The notes below the pieces were generated by a model, which ran no database searches, was not told the DNA's origin, and saw nothing but the letters and a program-made list of their open reading frames with translations. Both the position numbers and the translations under genes were made by a program. From assembly GCA_913061475.1 (NCBI GenBank), contig CAJXUN010000006.1:1-64000 (forward strand): a stretch of DNA of 64,000 bases, in the 5' to 3' direction. The DNA comes from an uncultured Colwellia sp. (GTDB taxonomy: Bacteria > Pseudomonadota > Gammaproteobacteria > Enterobacterales > Alteromonadaceae). The first letter of the stretch is position 1, and each line of letters starts with the position of its first letter. Positions 8,964-18,872 of the stretch are shown piece by piece.

Positions 8964-11813
8964 TTAAGTCACTGGATTGCCTTTACGATTAAAGACATAA
9001 TGATTTTTACCTGCAGCTTTAACTTTATACATAAGTGAATCAGCAACTTTTAATAATTCATTATCTGAATCACCATCGTCTGGATACATCGCTATACCAA
9101 TACTGCAACCAATAGTTGCCTTCACCGCAGACAGCTGTATTGGCTGTTGAATAAGCTTTAATACTTTATCAGCAATATAGGCGGCTTCATCTTGATTATG
9201 CAACCCAGTAAGTAGCAGTACAAATTCATCACCACCAAAACGTACCACAGTGTCAGATTCTCGAACACAACCTTTTAAACGATTCGCCACTTCAATTAAT
9301 AGCTCGTCACCTACATCATGGCCATGGTTATCATTAATATTTTTAAAGCCATCAAGATCAATAAATAGTACCGCTATAAGTAACTTTTGTCGCTGATGAA
9401 ATGTAATCGCCGTATTAAGCCTATCTTTTAATAATACGCGATTAGCAAGACCGGTTAAGTCATCATGCGTCGCCATGTATTTCATTTGCTTCTCTAATTT
9501 TCTGCGATTTTTTATCTCTAGATATAAACGTCGATTCCAAACCATAATTATAATGATGATAATAACAATGAGCACACCCACTTGAGCAGCTACTCGCAAA
9601 ACAACATTTTTATCTAATCCGGTTTCAATACTGATATCAAACCATTTTTCGTATATTTGCTGGCTTTCTTCATCTGAAATGGTTAATACCGCTTTATTAA
9701 GCACCTGAGCGAGAATTGGCAATGATTTATTAACAGCCAAGTGGTTGCCATTTCTCTCCACTTCATCAAGTACCGACATCCCCATTCCTACTAAACTTTC
9801 TCTTTTGAGTAACTCGGTTCCTGATGACAAACTATCAATAAATCCATCTACTATACCTTTTTGCACGGCTAATAACCCTTCCTCACTATTGTCTACTAAC
9901 CTCAAAGCAATCTTTGGAAATTTATTACGAATAATAGACACTAAGTAATAGCCTTTCGTAATGGCTAGCGTCTTACCACTAAAGCTATCGAGGTTTAATT
10001 GCTTTCCCTGTTCTCGCGGATGTACGATGACCCAAGGCATACTCCAATATGATTCGGTAAATAGCACTTGCGACTTACGAGCTTCTGTCGCCATTATACT
10101 GCCAATCACGTCTATTTCACCGTCCAGTAGCCCTTGATAAAGCGCTTCAAAATTATCATAAACCTTATATTCAATGTTGATATTAAGTCGTTGAGCTATC
10201 AATTGAAAAAGATCAGGATTAGTACCTTTAAATTCACCATATTTATCAACAAACTCCACTGGCCCCCAGCTTTTGGTAATACCAAATTTAACGATACTAT
10301 GATCTTTAACCCACAGAGATTCTTGTTCTGTTAATTGCAGTAGGGCTAATTGGCGTTTATAAAACCCCGATGATTTATCTAAATTCCATTTTTTTTCTAG
10401 TGCAACTAATTTATCTAAGGGTATTTCGCGAAAGCCGTCCTCAATTAACTGTCCTAGCTCAAGATTGGCTTTATTTAAAATCGCGTAAACATCACGTTTA
10501 AAGATATAATTTGGGAAATGAGAATAGGTTGACTGTAATTTATTTTGGATTAAATAGTGCTCAATCACATCCCTTTGACCGGCGATAATATTAAGCTCAC
10601 CGCGCTCGATTGCTTCAAATAATGCTTTATAACTCTCAAAGTTAATCACATTAGCATTAGAGATATAACGTCGAATATCTTTCACTAAACTTGGCGTTGA
10701 TACCAGACCAATATTTTCATTCTGAATCTCAGATATATGGCTAACTTTATCAATATCATTTGACAAAAACAGACCATATTCAAGATTATAAATTGCAGGG
10801 CCCAGCGCCTCGGTTTCATTATTTATTTCATTCGCCACGTTAATAATATGAATATCAGGAAGCTCTTGGCTTACTTGATTGAGCTGGTTAAACTGATTCG
10901 AATCAGCAACGACAAATTCGACTTTCAAGCCACTAAACTTCGCCCACATTTGCCACAGTTCAACAAAAAATCCTTGCGCATGACCAGACGAAGAGGTGTC
11001 AGAAAAAGGCATTTGATCATTAATATATGACAAAGTAACAAGGTTATCTGACTTGTCCATACCCAACCATTTTCTTTCGATTACTGACCTTTCATGTTCT
11101 GAAATTTTATTCATGCCTTGCTGAATGAAATCTAGCAATTGCCTATTGCCTTTAGTTACTGCAGTGCCGTAATCACTAACATCATACGGAATTCTGCCAA
11201 AGGCCGGATACATTTGATTCAGCAATTCATAATCAGCAAAGTTTTTTGACAGCTTGTCGACACCAGCAATAATCAAAACTTCATTTTCAATTGCTGCATT
11301 ATATAAAGTATGTCGATCGATAAATGTTCTTAGCGTTAAATTAGGGTATTTTTTCCGTATTGATAGTTCGTGGCTAGAACCCGCAACAACACCAACAGCA
11401 TAAGGTGTTAATTGTGATATTTTTCTGAGGTTTGCTATTGAGCGATGTAAAAACAGGTGACGGCTTTGACGAAAAAAGGCTGTACTTAAATCGAATATTT
11501 CAGCGCGAGTTGGAGTTTTAGATAAGCCAGCATGAATATCTATATGGCCGCTTTGCACTTGTTCAATAGTTTGTTGCCAACTAAGTGCAACAAACTCAAC
11601 GTTAACATTTTGTTTTTCTGCCCATAATCGCCAAAGCTCAACCATCATGCCATCGACATTACCTTGCTTATCCATAAAGTGATAAGGATAAGACGTTTTA
11701 TTAACCGCAATTTGATACGTTTTCGCAATATCCTGTGCATGAACAGGTAATGCTAACAATATTCCGATCAGGCCTAAGCTTGCTAATAATCGCGTAAAAA
11801 ATCTTAATACCAA
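8964..11813 (-). CDS. Membrane diguanylate cyclase with three tandem solute-binding domains
   Basis: 949 residues. A signal peptide (about 1-26) is followed by three successive SBP_bac_3-like domains, roughly 30-255, 258-485 and 500-735, each opening with a 'PF-G-…EL' type motif. One very hydrophobic transmembrane helix lies near 742-765 ('VLIVIIIIIIMVW'). The C-terminal GGDEF domain has an intact GGDEF (860-864) and an RxxD inhibitory site five residues before it (R851, D854). It should make cyclic di-GMP in response to periplasmic amino-acid-like or other small ligands. The start is TTG, chosen because the signal peptide begins there. It is monocistronic. Confidence 0.9.
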   Translation of the reverse strand: MVLRFFTRLLASLGLIGILLALPVHAQDIAKTYQIAVNKTSYPYHFMDKQGNVDGMMVELWRLWAEKQNVNVEFVALSWQQTIEQVQSGHIDIHAGLSKTPTRAEIFDLSTAFFRQSRHLFLHRSIANLRKISQLTPYAVGVVAGSSHELSIRKKYPNLTLRTFIDRHTLYNAAIENEVLIIAGVDKLSKNFADYELLNQMYPAFGRIPYDVSDYGTAVTKGNRQLLDFIQQGMNKISEHERSVIERKWLGMDKSDNLVTLSYINDQMPFSDTSSSGHAQGFFVELWQMWAKFSGLKVEFVVADSNQFNQLNQVSQELPDIHIINVANEINNETEALGPAIYNLEYGLFLSNDIDKVSHISEIQNENIGLVSTPSLVKDIRRYISNANVINFESYKALFEAIERGELNIIAGQRDVIEHYLIQNKLQSTYSHFPNYIFKRDVYAILNKANLELGQLIEDGFREIPLDKLVALEKKWNLDKSSGFYKRQLALLQLTEQESLWVKDHSIVKFGITKSWGPVEFVDKYGEFKGTNPDLFQLIAQRLNINIEYKVYDNFEALYQGLLDGEIDVIGSIMATEARKSQVLFTESYWSMPWVIVHPREQGKQLNLDSFSGKTLAITKGYYLVSIIRNKFPKIALRLVDNSEEGLLAVQKGIVDGFIDSLSSGTELLKRESLVGMGMSVLDEVERNGNHLAVNKSLPILAQVLNKAVLTISDEESQQIYEKWFDISIETGLDKNVVLRVAAQVGVLIVIIIIIIMVWNRRLYLEIKNRRKLEKQMKYMATHDDLTGLANRVLLKDRLNTAITFHQRQKLLIAVLFIDLDGFKNINDNHGHDVGDELLIEVANRLKGCVRESDTVVRFGGDEFVLLLTGLHNQDEAAYIADKVLKLIQQPIQLSAVKATIGCSIGIAMYPDDGDSDNELLKVADSLMYKVKAAGKNHYVFNRKGNPVT

Positions 11814-11970
11814 GTTAAATTCTCATTATTTTTTATTTCGACCAATAAAACGCCTTGGAAAATAGGCAATGAATAACAGCGAACACCCTAAAAACAGATT
11901 ATCTACTCGTTACAATGTTTATCGTTGAAAATATCAGGTAAAATACTTCTTCATATAACCTAAACGTTAG

Positions 11971-12720
<750 letters not shown>

Positions 12721-12737
12721 CTAGACTTTTTACCTTT

Positions 12738-13703
12738 ATGATTTCATTTAATAAATTCTATCAAAAAATAGCCGGGAACCGTTTAAATCACTGGCTTAAT
12801 ACCTTGCCAGCGCAATTAACTCAATGGCAAGAAAACCACTTACACGGTGAGTTTGCTCAATGGCAAAAAACCATCAAAGCACTACCGAAGACCACTCCCT
12901 CAAGTGTTGATATAAATTCGACCGTTCGTGCAGGCGAGCGTGCTGATATTAATGACGGTGAATATAAGCGTATTGAAAACTTACTGAAGAAGTTTAAACC
13001 TTGGCGTAAAGGCCCGTATCATATTCATGGACTGCACGTTGATACCGAATGGCGTTCAGATTTTAAATGGGACCGTTTAGCACCGCATATTAGTGACTTA
13101 AGTAATCGTTATGTATTAGATATTGGCTGTGGCAGTGGCTACCATTTATGGCGTATGCGTGGTGCGGGGGCAGCGTTTGTTGTTGGTATTGATCCAACAC
13201 AGTTATTTTTATCCCAGTTTCAAGCCGTACAGCATTTTGTGCAAGACGATAATGTTAATCTACTGCCTTTAGGTGTCGAACAACTTCCTGAGCTAAATGC
13301 CTTTGATACCGTATTTGCTATGGGGGTTTTATATCACCGTCGCTCACCTATCGACTTTATTTATCAGCTAAAATCTCAACTGGCTCCTGGTGGCGAATTA
13401 GTGCTTGAAACCTTAGTCGTTGATGGTGATGAAAATACCGTATTAGTACCTGGTGAACGCTACGCTAAAATGCGTAATGTTTGGTTTTTACCAAGTTGTG
13501 ACGCAATGTGTGCTTGGCTTGAACGCTGTGGTTTTAAAAATATTCGCGTGGTTAACACTGATATTACTGCCTTAGATGAGCAACGTAAAACTGACTGGAT
13601 TGATACAGAATCATTGCAAGACTTTCTTGATCCTAATGATAAAACAAAAACAATTGAAGGTTACCCTGCACCAAAGCGGGCGATATTTATTGCCAACAAA
13701 TAA
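12738..13703 (+). CDS. cmoB: CmoB, tRNA U34 carboxymethyltransferase
   Basis: 321 residues, the usual length. The N-terminal half has the CmoB signature '[24 protein letters not shown]'. It is followed by a SAM-fold domain with '[15 protein letters not shown]' and '[12 protein letters not shown]'. It transfers the carboxymethyl group from carboxy-SAM (made by CmoA) to 5-hydroxyuridine-34. It forms a two-gene operon with cmoA and converges on the next gene. Confidence 0.97.
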   Translation: MISFNKFYQKIAGNRLNHWLNTLPAQLTQWQENHLHGEFAQWQKTIKALPKTTPSSVDINSTVRAGERADINDGEYKRIENLLKKFKPWRKGPYHIHGLHVDTEWRSDFKWDRLAPHISDLSNRYVLDIGCGSGYHLWRMRGAGAAFVVGIDPTQLFLSQFQAVQHFVQDDNVNLLPLGVEQLPELNAFDTVFAMGVLYHRRSPIDFIYQLKSQLAPGGELVLETLVVDGDENTVLVPGERYAKMRNVWFLPSCDAMCAWLERCGFKNIRVVNTDITALDEQRKTDWIDTESLQDFLDPNDKTKTIEGYPAPKRAIFIANK

Positions 13704-13721
13704 ATTATGCCAAAGTAAACA

Positions 13722-13746
13722 ACCGTTATTTACTGTAAATAACGGT
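13722..13746. terminator. Hairpin shared by cmoB and the convergent gene
   Basis: A perfect 11-bp stem, ACCGTTATTTA (13722-13732) and TAAATAACGGT (13736-13746), has a CTG loop. It covers the last codons and stop of the minus-strand gene. The minus-strand side is followed by a T-rich stretch (TTGTTTACTTT), and the plus-strand side is not T-rich. It probably ends the minus-strand transcript and perhaps cmoB as well. Confidence 0.55.
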
Positions 13747-14533
13747 CTAGCACCAATTGATAAACCCCTTGTTCTTTAATCAAAGCAACACCTTGATCAA
13801 ATAAATCGCGATGCTGTCCGCTACTAAAACCTGCAGAGTAATAACGCTCGCCGAAAATATAGTGTACGGTAAACTCTTGATTATAACGCCCTCCTACATG
13901 CGACTTAACAAAAAACTTAAAAATATTAATATCAAGAATAATCACTTCTGTGCGACGAGAAAATAGCATTTCGATTTGTTGTATTTGATCAGCTAACTCG
14001 CGATAATCTGTCGATAAACTGACATTGGCATTATAATCATCGCCGAGAAATTTTTTAGCATTTTGAAACGCAATGATACTTTTACCAGAAAGGTCTTTAA
14101 AGGTATTTATCGTCAAACTCATATCCGATAAGCTCACTGCCACATTTTGGTATTTAATATATGGCTTAGAAATATAAATGCTAGGATGTTGATAATCCAT
14201 CGGTAAAATTGCAATACCATCACTATTATAACGTTTAAAAGCAGTAATACTGCGACCTAAGGGCAGATGAGAAAAACTAACCGTATGATTAACACTGAGA
14301 AATGCTTCGCGAATAATATCTAACTGTAAGCCCGCACCATTTTTTTCGATAATAAAAGGGGGTTTAGGTAACCCCGCCAACATATCAATGTTATGTCGCA
14401 CATGATCAGTTTCGTGCCCATGCTTATCAAGAGCTAGATCGTTTGCCCATACCAAGCTCATAGAAAAAGTAAACAGTACGGTAATAAAAGCATGGCCCGT
14501 TTTGATAAAAACGTTCAAATAATATGACTCCAT
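13730..14533 (-). CDS. Periplasmic solute-binding-like protein (SBP_bac_3 type)
   Basis: 267 residues. An N-terminal hydrophobic segment (about 10-30, ending 'MSLVWAND') looks like a signal peptide. The remainder resembles the amino-acid-binding SBP_bac_3 fold, with 'PPFIIEKNGAGLQLDIIREAF' near the start and 'GVYQLVLDRYL' at the end. It resembles the three periplasmic domains of the GGDEF protein at 8964-11813. No ABC permease or ATPase is nearby, so it may sense rather than transport. The ligand is unknown. Confidence 0.7.
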   Translation of the reverse strand: MESYYLNVFIKTGHAFITVLFTFSMSLVWANDLALDKHGHETDHVRHNIDMLAGLPKPPFIIEKNGAGLQLDIIREAFLSVNHTVSFSHLPLGRSITAFKRYNSDGIAILPMDYQHPSIYISKPYIKYQNVAVSLSDMSLTINTFKDLSGKSIIAFQNAKKFLGDDYNANVSLSTDYRELADQIQQIEMLFSRRTEVIILDINIFKFFVKSHVGGRYNQEFTVHYIFGERYYSAGFSSGQHRDLFDQGVALIKEQGVYQLVLDRYLQ

Positions 14534-14567
14534 TTTTGAATTTTAAAGCATCCAAGCTATTGCACTT

Positions 14568-14601
14568 ACTAGACAAAATTAGTTAATGTATTCACCTATG
14601 A
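14568..14601 (+). repeat. Diverged copy of a dispersed short repeat
   Basis: CTAGACAAAAT (14569-14579) followed by TATTCACCTATGA (14589-14601) matches, in the same order and almost the same spacing, the unit seen three times at 23912-24081. It lies in the 171-base gap upstream of the dGTPase-like gene. Confidence 0.6.
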
Positions 14602-14704
14602 ACATCAATACCATTACCTATAACTAAGCACTAATGATGCTCTCGTAAATAATAATATACTATTTGTTGCAATATTGTTAATTCACATTAAAAATAGAGG
14701 TAAC

Positions 14705-16051
14705 ATGGAAAATCCATGGTTAGCAAGACGGTTAGAACGCGTCGCGAAAAGACACCAAGATCATCGCAGCCCATTTCAACGAGACAGAGCACGTATTCTT
14801 CACTCAGCAGCATTTCGCCGATTACAATCAAAAACTCAAGTAATGGGAAGTGGTCAAAGTGATTTTCATCGCACTCGCTTAACCCATTCTTTAGAAGCGT
14901 CACAAATTGGTAGCGGTATCATTGCTCAAATTCGCAGTAAGTATCCCCAGCGCAGTGCTGAGTTATTTCCTAGTGATGACAGCTTAATCGAATCACTATG
15001 TTTAGCACACGATATTGGTCACCCCCCATTTGGGCACGGTGGTGAAGTTGCCCTACATTATATGATGCGAGATCATGGCGGTTTTGAAGGCAATGGACAA
15101 ACCTTTCGTATTGTTGCTCATTTAGAACCTTTTAGTGAACATTTCGGTATGAACTTAACACGTCGAACACTGCTTGGACTGATAAAATATCCACAAACGT
15201 TGAATAATTTACAACAAAATATTCCACAGATATTACCCGCCTCCTTTCGCCAGCTAGAAGCCGCTAAATGGCATCCACCAAAAGGTTTATACCTAGACGA
15301 TATTGAAATGATCAATTGGGTTTTAGCGCCTTTATCTCAGCAAGACAAGGCGCTTTTTCAGCAGATTAAGATTAACAAAAATAGACATAGCAAAACTATT
15401 TATAAATCTTTAGATTGTTCTATTATGGAGCTGGCGGATGATATCGCCTACGGCATTCATGATTTAGAAGATGCCATTGTCACCGGCGTGGTTAATCAGC
15501 AAGACTTTCATGAACAGGTAATTAAAAAACTGCTAAAAATCGAAGATGAGTGGCTACAGAACTATAGCAAACGCTTAACAGAACACTTATTTAGTCCTCA
15601 ACGTTATCAACAAAAAGAAGCCATTGGTGGCCTGGTAAACTATTTAATCACAGCGATAGAATTAATTGATATTAACGACACCGAAACTGATGGATTTCAG
15701 GAGCCACTGTTACGATTTAATGCCGTACACCCCTTGGTTGCCGCACAAGCACTACAAATATTTAAAGACTTTGTTTATCAATATGTCATCAAGCAAACGT
15801 CAATCCAACAATTAGAATATCGTGGTCAGCAAATTGTCATGGAATTATTTGAAGCTTTATCGTCAGACCCTGAACGTTTGTTGCCTAAAACTACCGTAAC
15901 TCGCTGGCAGCAAGCAAAGATAAATAATCAAAACCCACACCGAGTTATTGCTGATTATGTCGCTGGCATGACCGATGAATATGCCACCAGACTTTATCAA
16001 ACCTTATTCTTGCCCATTGGACAAACAGGTTTTGGTAAGCACGATTATTAA
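14705..16051 (+). CDS. Deoxyguanosinetriphosphate triphosphohydrolase-like protein
   Basis: 448 residues of the HD-domain dGTPase family. The N-terminal 'RSPFQRDRARILHSAAFRRLQSKTQV' and the metal-binding HD motif 'LCLAHDIGHPPFGHGGE' are clear, and 'ADDIAYGIHDLEDA' follows later. Such enzymes hydrolyse dNTPs to the nucleoside and tripolyphosphate. E. coli Dgt is about 505 residues; this is the shorter 'dGTPase-like' type and substrate specificity cannot be read from sequence. I chose ATG at 14705 (GAGGT ribosome binding site) rather than an in-frame TTG ten codons upstream. It stands alone. Confidence 0.88.
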   Translation: MENPWLARRLERVAKRHQDHRSPFQRDRARILHSAAFRRLQSKTQVMGSGQSDFHRTRLTHSLEASQIGSGIIAQIRSKYPQRSAELFPSDDSLIESLCLAHDIGHPPFGHGGEVALHYMMRDHGGFEGNGQTFRIVAHLEPFSEHFGMNLTRRTLLGLIKYPQTLNNLQQNIPQILPASFRQLEAAKWHPPKGLYLDDIEMINWVLAPLSQQDKALFQQIKINKNRHSKTIYKSLDCSIMELADDIAYGIHDLEDAIVTGVVNQQDFHEQVIKKLLKIEDEWLQNYSKRLTEHLFSPQRYQQKEAIGGLVNYLITAIELIDINDTETDGFQEPLLRFNAVHPLVAAQALQIFKDFVYQYVIKQTSIQQLEYRGQQIVMELFEALSSDPERLLPKTTVTRWQQAKINNQNPHRVIADYVAGMTDEYATRLYQTLFLPIGQTGFGKHDY

Positions 16052-16228
16052 TGCTCGACTACATAGTGAACCAGCTTGAGCTAATATCTATAAAGAGCTA
16101 TTAAATTAACCATTTATTGTACGAGTAACTTATATTTCAAGTTGTACATGACGCTAGTAACAATCACAATTGCCGCTCGAGTAATAAAATTGTTCTCTCT
16201 ACACGCTTGGATATAAATATGATTGGGC

Positions 16229-16606
16229 CTATATTTTTTGATAAATTGCACAAACAGCACCAGCAGGATCCTTAATTACCGCATATTTATCACTACCCAT
16301 AGCTTTAATCTCAGTCATTAAAGTTCCTCCCTTAGCTTGCACAGCAGCAATAGATTGCTCTATATCTGCCACTAAAAAATACGGTAACCAAGCCGGCGGA
16401 AGATCTTTATTTACCCCCTGAGCATGGCAAACACCGGCAACCGCTTCACTATTAATAGGCTCAAGCATGGCATAATCATCATATTCTCCCATTGAAATAT
16501 TATCGACCTTCCAGCCAATAACCTCTTGATAGAATGACTTGACAACTTCAGCGTTGTTAACTGATAAATCAAGCCATGCCATAGTGCCTATTTTATTATC
16601 ACTCAT
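16229..16606 (-). CDS. VOC (glyoxalase/bleomycin-resistance fold) family protein
   Basis: 125 residues with two beta-alpha-beta-beta-beta modules: 'GTMAWLDLSVNNAEVVKSFYQEVIGW' and 'WLPYFLVADIEQSIAAVQAKGG…VIKDPAGAVCAIYQ'. The family includes lyases, dioxygenases and binding proteins; the specific role here is unknown. Its ATG has a GGGAG ribosome binding site and overlaps the stop of the upstream kinase-like gene by 8 bases, so the pair is almost certainly cotranscribed and translationally coupled. Confidence 0.85.
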   Translation of the reverse strand: MSDNKIGTMAWLDLSVNNAEVVKSFYQEVIGWKVDNISMGEYDDYAMLEPINSEAVAGVCHAQGVNKDLPPAWLPYFLVADIEQSIAAVQAKGGTLMTEIKAMGSDKYAVIKDPAGAVCAIYQKI

Positions 16607-18440
16607 TTTTATTCTCCCGTTTTATTTTTGGGTTTCTTGGGTAAAACTTATCAGGTAAAGCATTAATGTGTTCAAAGAACCGCGTGTCTTTATAAGGTAG
16701 CTTCATAAAACCAGAAATACCAAAACCCGTTATGGTCGGCAGTAACTGTAATATATCCGTTAAACACTGTTTAAATTCGCGCTCTTTATCGTGATTTAAC
16801 AACATTAAATAACTGTGAATTTTTAAATGCGTAGGTAACACTTCAAAAATAATACAGCCAGTGTGATGAATTTGGTTTAAACGTGCTAATACTGCCATTA
16901 TTTCATCAGGTAAATATAAATATTCGTCTGGGTCTTTACCGTCTTCAAAATAAGAATGTAAGCGAGTAATATCATCAATAACCGCAACATCACTAATATC
17001 ATAATTGATCACTTGTGTTGATAAAGCTTGGAATGGCTCATTCTCATTCTCGCGCTCAACATGCAAGGTATTACGGGCATTAAATAGACAACTTTTGAAT
17101 ACCCCGACTCTAAATATTCCTTGAGCCAAGCGCACCATATTATTCACTGCACTTTGAAATGACGCCTTTAGAGCAGGATCAAATAACGATAGATTTGAGT
17201 CTATATAAACACCGTCTTTTTCCCAGCGCACCGCCAAGCCTCCGACAACAGGAAAATTAGCTAAGCGACCGACCGCTGCGACAAAAGCTTTTTCTGTATC
17301 TCCCATACCCATTAAAAAATTCTTAAAGTACTTTTCTAATTGCACATCATCAATATCGCTTAATTGCTCTTTATCTGAAGATTCTCGTAAAAACGACTTA
17401 CGCGAGCCATAAACAACGGTATCAATACTTTGGTTATAATTTTTACACCAAACAGGCACTAGCGGCTTAATTTCAATGGGTAAAGGAGGCTCTGCCATTA
17501 CGGTATTTTTTAACAACGCGAGGTGACGAAAAAAATAGTCGCCAGCTTTATTTCGTGTTTTTCGATCTTTACTGAGCATGCCTGATAATATTTTTGCCAA
17601 TAACTTAGGTAAACCTAGAGAGGACGGCGTGATCACTCCGCTACCGTAACGACAAGATTGTCCGGAAGCTAAAGCATACAAAGTTGCGGCTAGTCCTTGT
17701 TCGTCAAAACGAGGTGACGACATTTCACCACTAATCTGCTCATGACCAATAAAGTAAACATCCCCCAAGCGCGCATTACTATTTTGTAAGTCACTACTCA
17801 TCAGGTCCATAATATTGTTTGCTGTTGTTTGACCGTACACATCAAGTTGTGCCGGTACTGCAGATCCCCAATCAACCAGGTATACTTTTTCTGTTTCAGG
17901 ATCAAAAACAACATTAGAAGGCTTTATATCACCATGCACATACGGTTTACCTTTCTCATGCTGTTTGATATCGCGTAAATAGCTTAGGATCTCGACAAGT
18001 TGTATGGCAATTTTTACCACTAACTCACTTGATAAAGGCCCTCTCTGAAATGATAATTGCTCTAAATCTATGCCTGGAGCGCGCTGCATATGAACGATAG
18101 ATTGACGTTTGATCTTATAGTAACCAATAATTTTCGGAATACGACGATGAGACAACTGCCGCTGGATGTCTGCCTCTTCAGCGAGGCGGTCTTGCACGTG
18201 CTGTGGCAAATTAATGCGAGAAAATTTAAATACTTGCGATTGTCCATGCTCATCTTCACCACCAAAAACAAAGCCATAAGCGCCTTTGCCTATTAACGCG
18301 ATATTTTGGTAGCCCAATAAGGTTAACTGCTGCTGACAGAGCTCAACCCACTGCTTTAATTTTGTTGCGTCTTTATGATTTAGTAAATAAATCGACTGCT
18401 CTTCAGCGATGTAAAAATGTTGGAGTTTCTTTTCTGCCAC
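16599..18440 (-). CDS. Ser/Thr protein kinase-like protein with unassigned C-terminal half
   Basis: 613 residues. The kinase lobe spans about 40-310. It has a glycine loop 'GKGAYGFVFGG' (51-61), lysine K72 in 'VFKFSR', the catalytic loop 'HGDIKPSN' (D171, K173, N176) and metal-binding D190 in 'DWG' (DWG instead of DFG). All key residues are present, so it should be active. Residues about 320-613 match no domain I recognise; no transmembrane helix is seen. It overlaps the VOC gene by 8 bases, and the substrate may be that protein or unrelated. Its promoter region lies next to a candidate small RNA on the other strand. Confidence 0.8.
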   Translation of the reverse strand: MAEKKLQHFYIAEEQSIYLLNHKDATKLKQWVELCQQQLTLLGYQNIALIGKGAYGFVFGGEDEHGQSQVFKFSRINLPQHVQDRLAEEADIQRQLSHRRIPKIIGYYKIKRQSIVHMQRAPGIDLEQLSFQRGPLSSELVVKIAIQLVEILSYLRDIKQHEKGKPYVHGDIKPSNVVFDPETEKVYLVDWGSAVPAQLDVYGQTTANNIMDLMSSDLQNSNARLGDVYFIGHEQISGEMSSPRFDEQGLAATLYALASGQSCRYGSGVITPSSLGLPKLLAKILSGMLSKDRKTRNKAGDYFFRHLALLKNTVMAEPPLPIEIKPLVPVWCKNYNQSIDTVVYGSRKSFLRESSDKEQLSDIDDVQLEKYFKNFLMGMGDTEKAFVAAVGRLANFPVVGGLAVRWEKDGVYIDSNLSLFDPALKASFQSAVNNMVRLAQGIFRVGVFKSCLFNARNTLHVERENENEPFQALSTQVINYDISDVAVIDDITRLHSYFEDGKDPDEYLYLPDEIMAVLARLNQIHHTGCIIFEVLPTHLKIHSYLMLLNHDKEREFKQCLTDILQLLPTITGFGISGFMKLPYKDTRFFEHINALPDKFYPRNPKIKRENKNE

Positions 18441-18626
18441 TCACTTTCCTTAACAACAATGGATAAATTCAATTAAACTCAATTAAATTATCATTCAATT
18501 TCAGGCTAATTGATACGTCTTATTAAACCGTCGCTTTTAAAGTAACCTTGCTAGCGACTAGTTGCCGTTACTGAACGATAACGACATCACGCAATATCAT
18601 CGTTCTGTCATCATTTAGTAATCGCG

Positions 18627-18655
18627 TTGTCATAAATTTTCGGTATGCTTTTAAA
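18627..18655 (+). promoter_or_regulatory. Candidate sigma-70 promoter for the 18.7-kb small RNA
   Basis: TTGTCA (18627-18632) and TTTAAA (18650-18655) are separated by 17 bases. They match the -35 consensus at five of six and the -10 consensus at four of six positions. Start of transcription would fall near 18660-18663. Confidence 0.4.
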
Positions 18656-18659
18656 CGCT

Positions 18660-18783
18660 AACAAATACCTCCCTTATGTCTTTGTTAACTCTCTCGAAGC
18701 TACTCACACTCCGAGCGTGCTCCATTTAGCCTATTGCTTACGCCCTTTATTAACTGTTTAAACATTTTGATAAAGGGCTTTTT
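18660..18783 (+). ncRNA. Candidate small RNA with intrinsic terminator
   Basis: About 125 bases between a plausible promoter (18627-18655) and a plus-strand terminator. The terminator is GCCCTTTAT (18742-18750) paired with ATAAAGGGC (18770-18778), then TTTTT. No open frame is present and the next plus-strand gene starts 90 bases after the terminator, so either an independent small RNA or a terminated leader of that gene is possible. It shares TTGTTAACTC-CT (18682-18694) with the candidate at 4160-4266. Confidence 0.45.
18742..18783 (+). terminator. Intrinsic terminator upstream of the coiled-coil protein gene
   Basis: A 9-bp perfect stem with a 19-base loop (containing GTTTAAAC) is followed by five T. 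The minus-strand side has no T-run, so it acts rightward only, with no annotated gene before it. Confidence 0.65.
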
Positions 18784-18872
18784 ACCTTCTAACTACTTCA
18801 CCTTTAAAAGTCGTTGTGCAATAGTAAATAACCTCAAACGATAATAAATAATGTAAAAGCATAAAGGAAAAT

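Noticed and set aside
14705-16051. dGTPase-like gene as part of an antiphage defence island
   Set aside because: Family members of this length are common housekeeping genes; neighbours are not defence genes.
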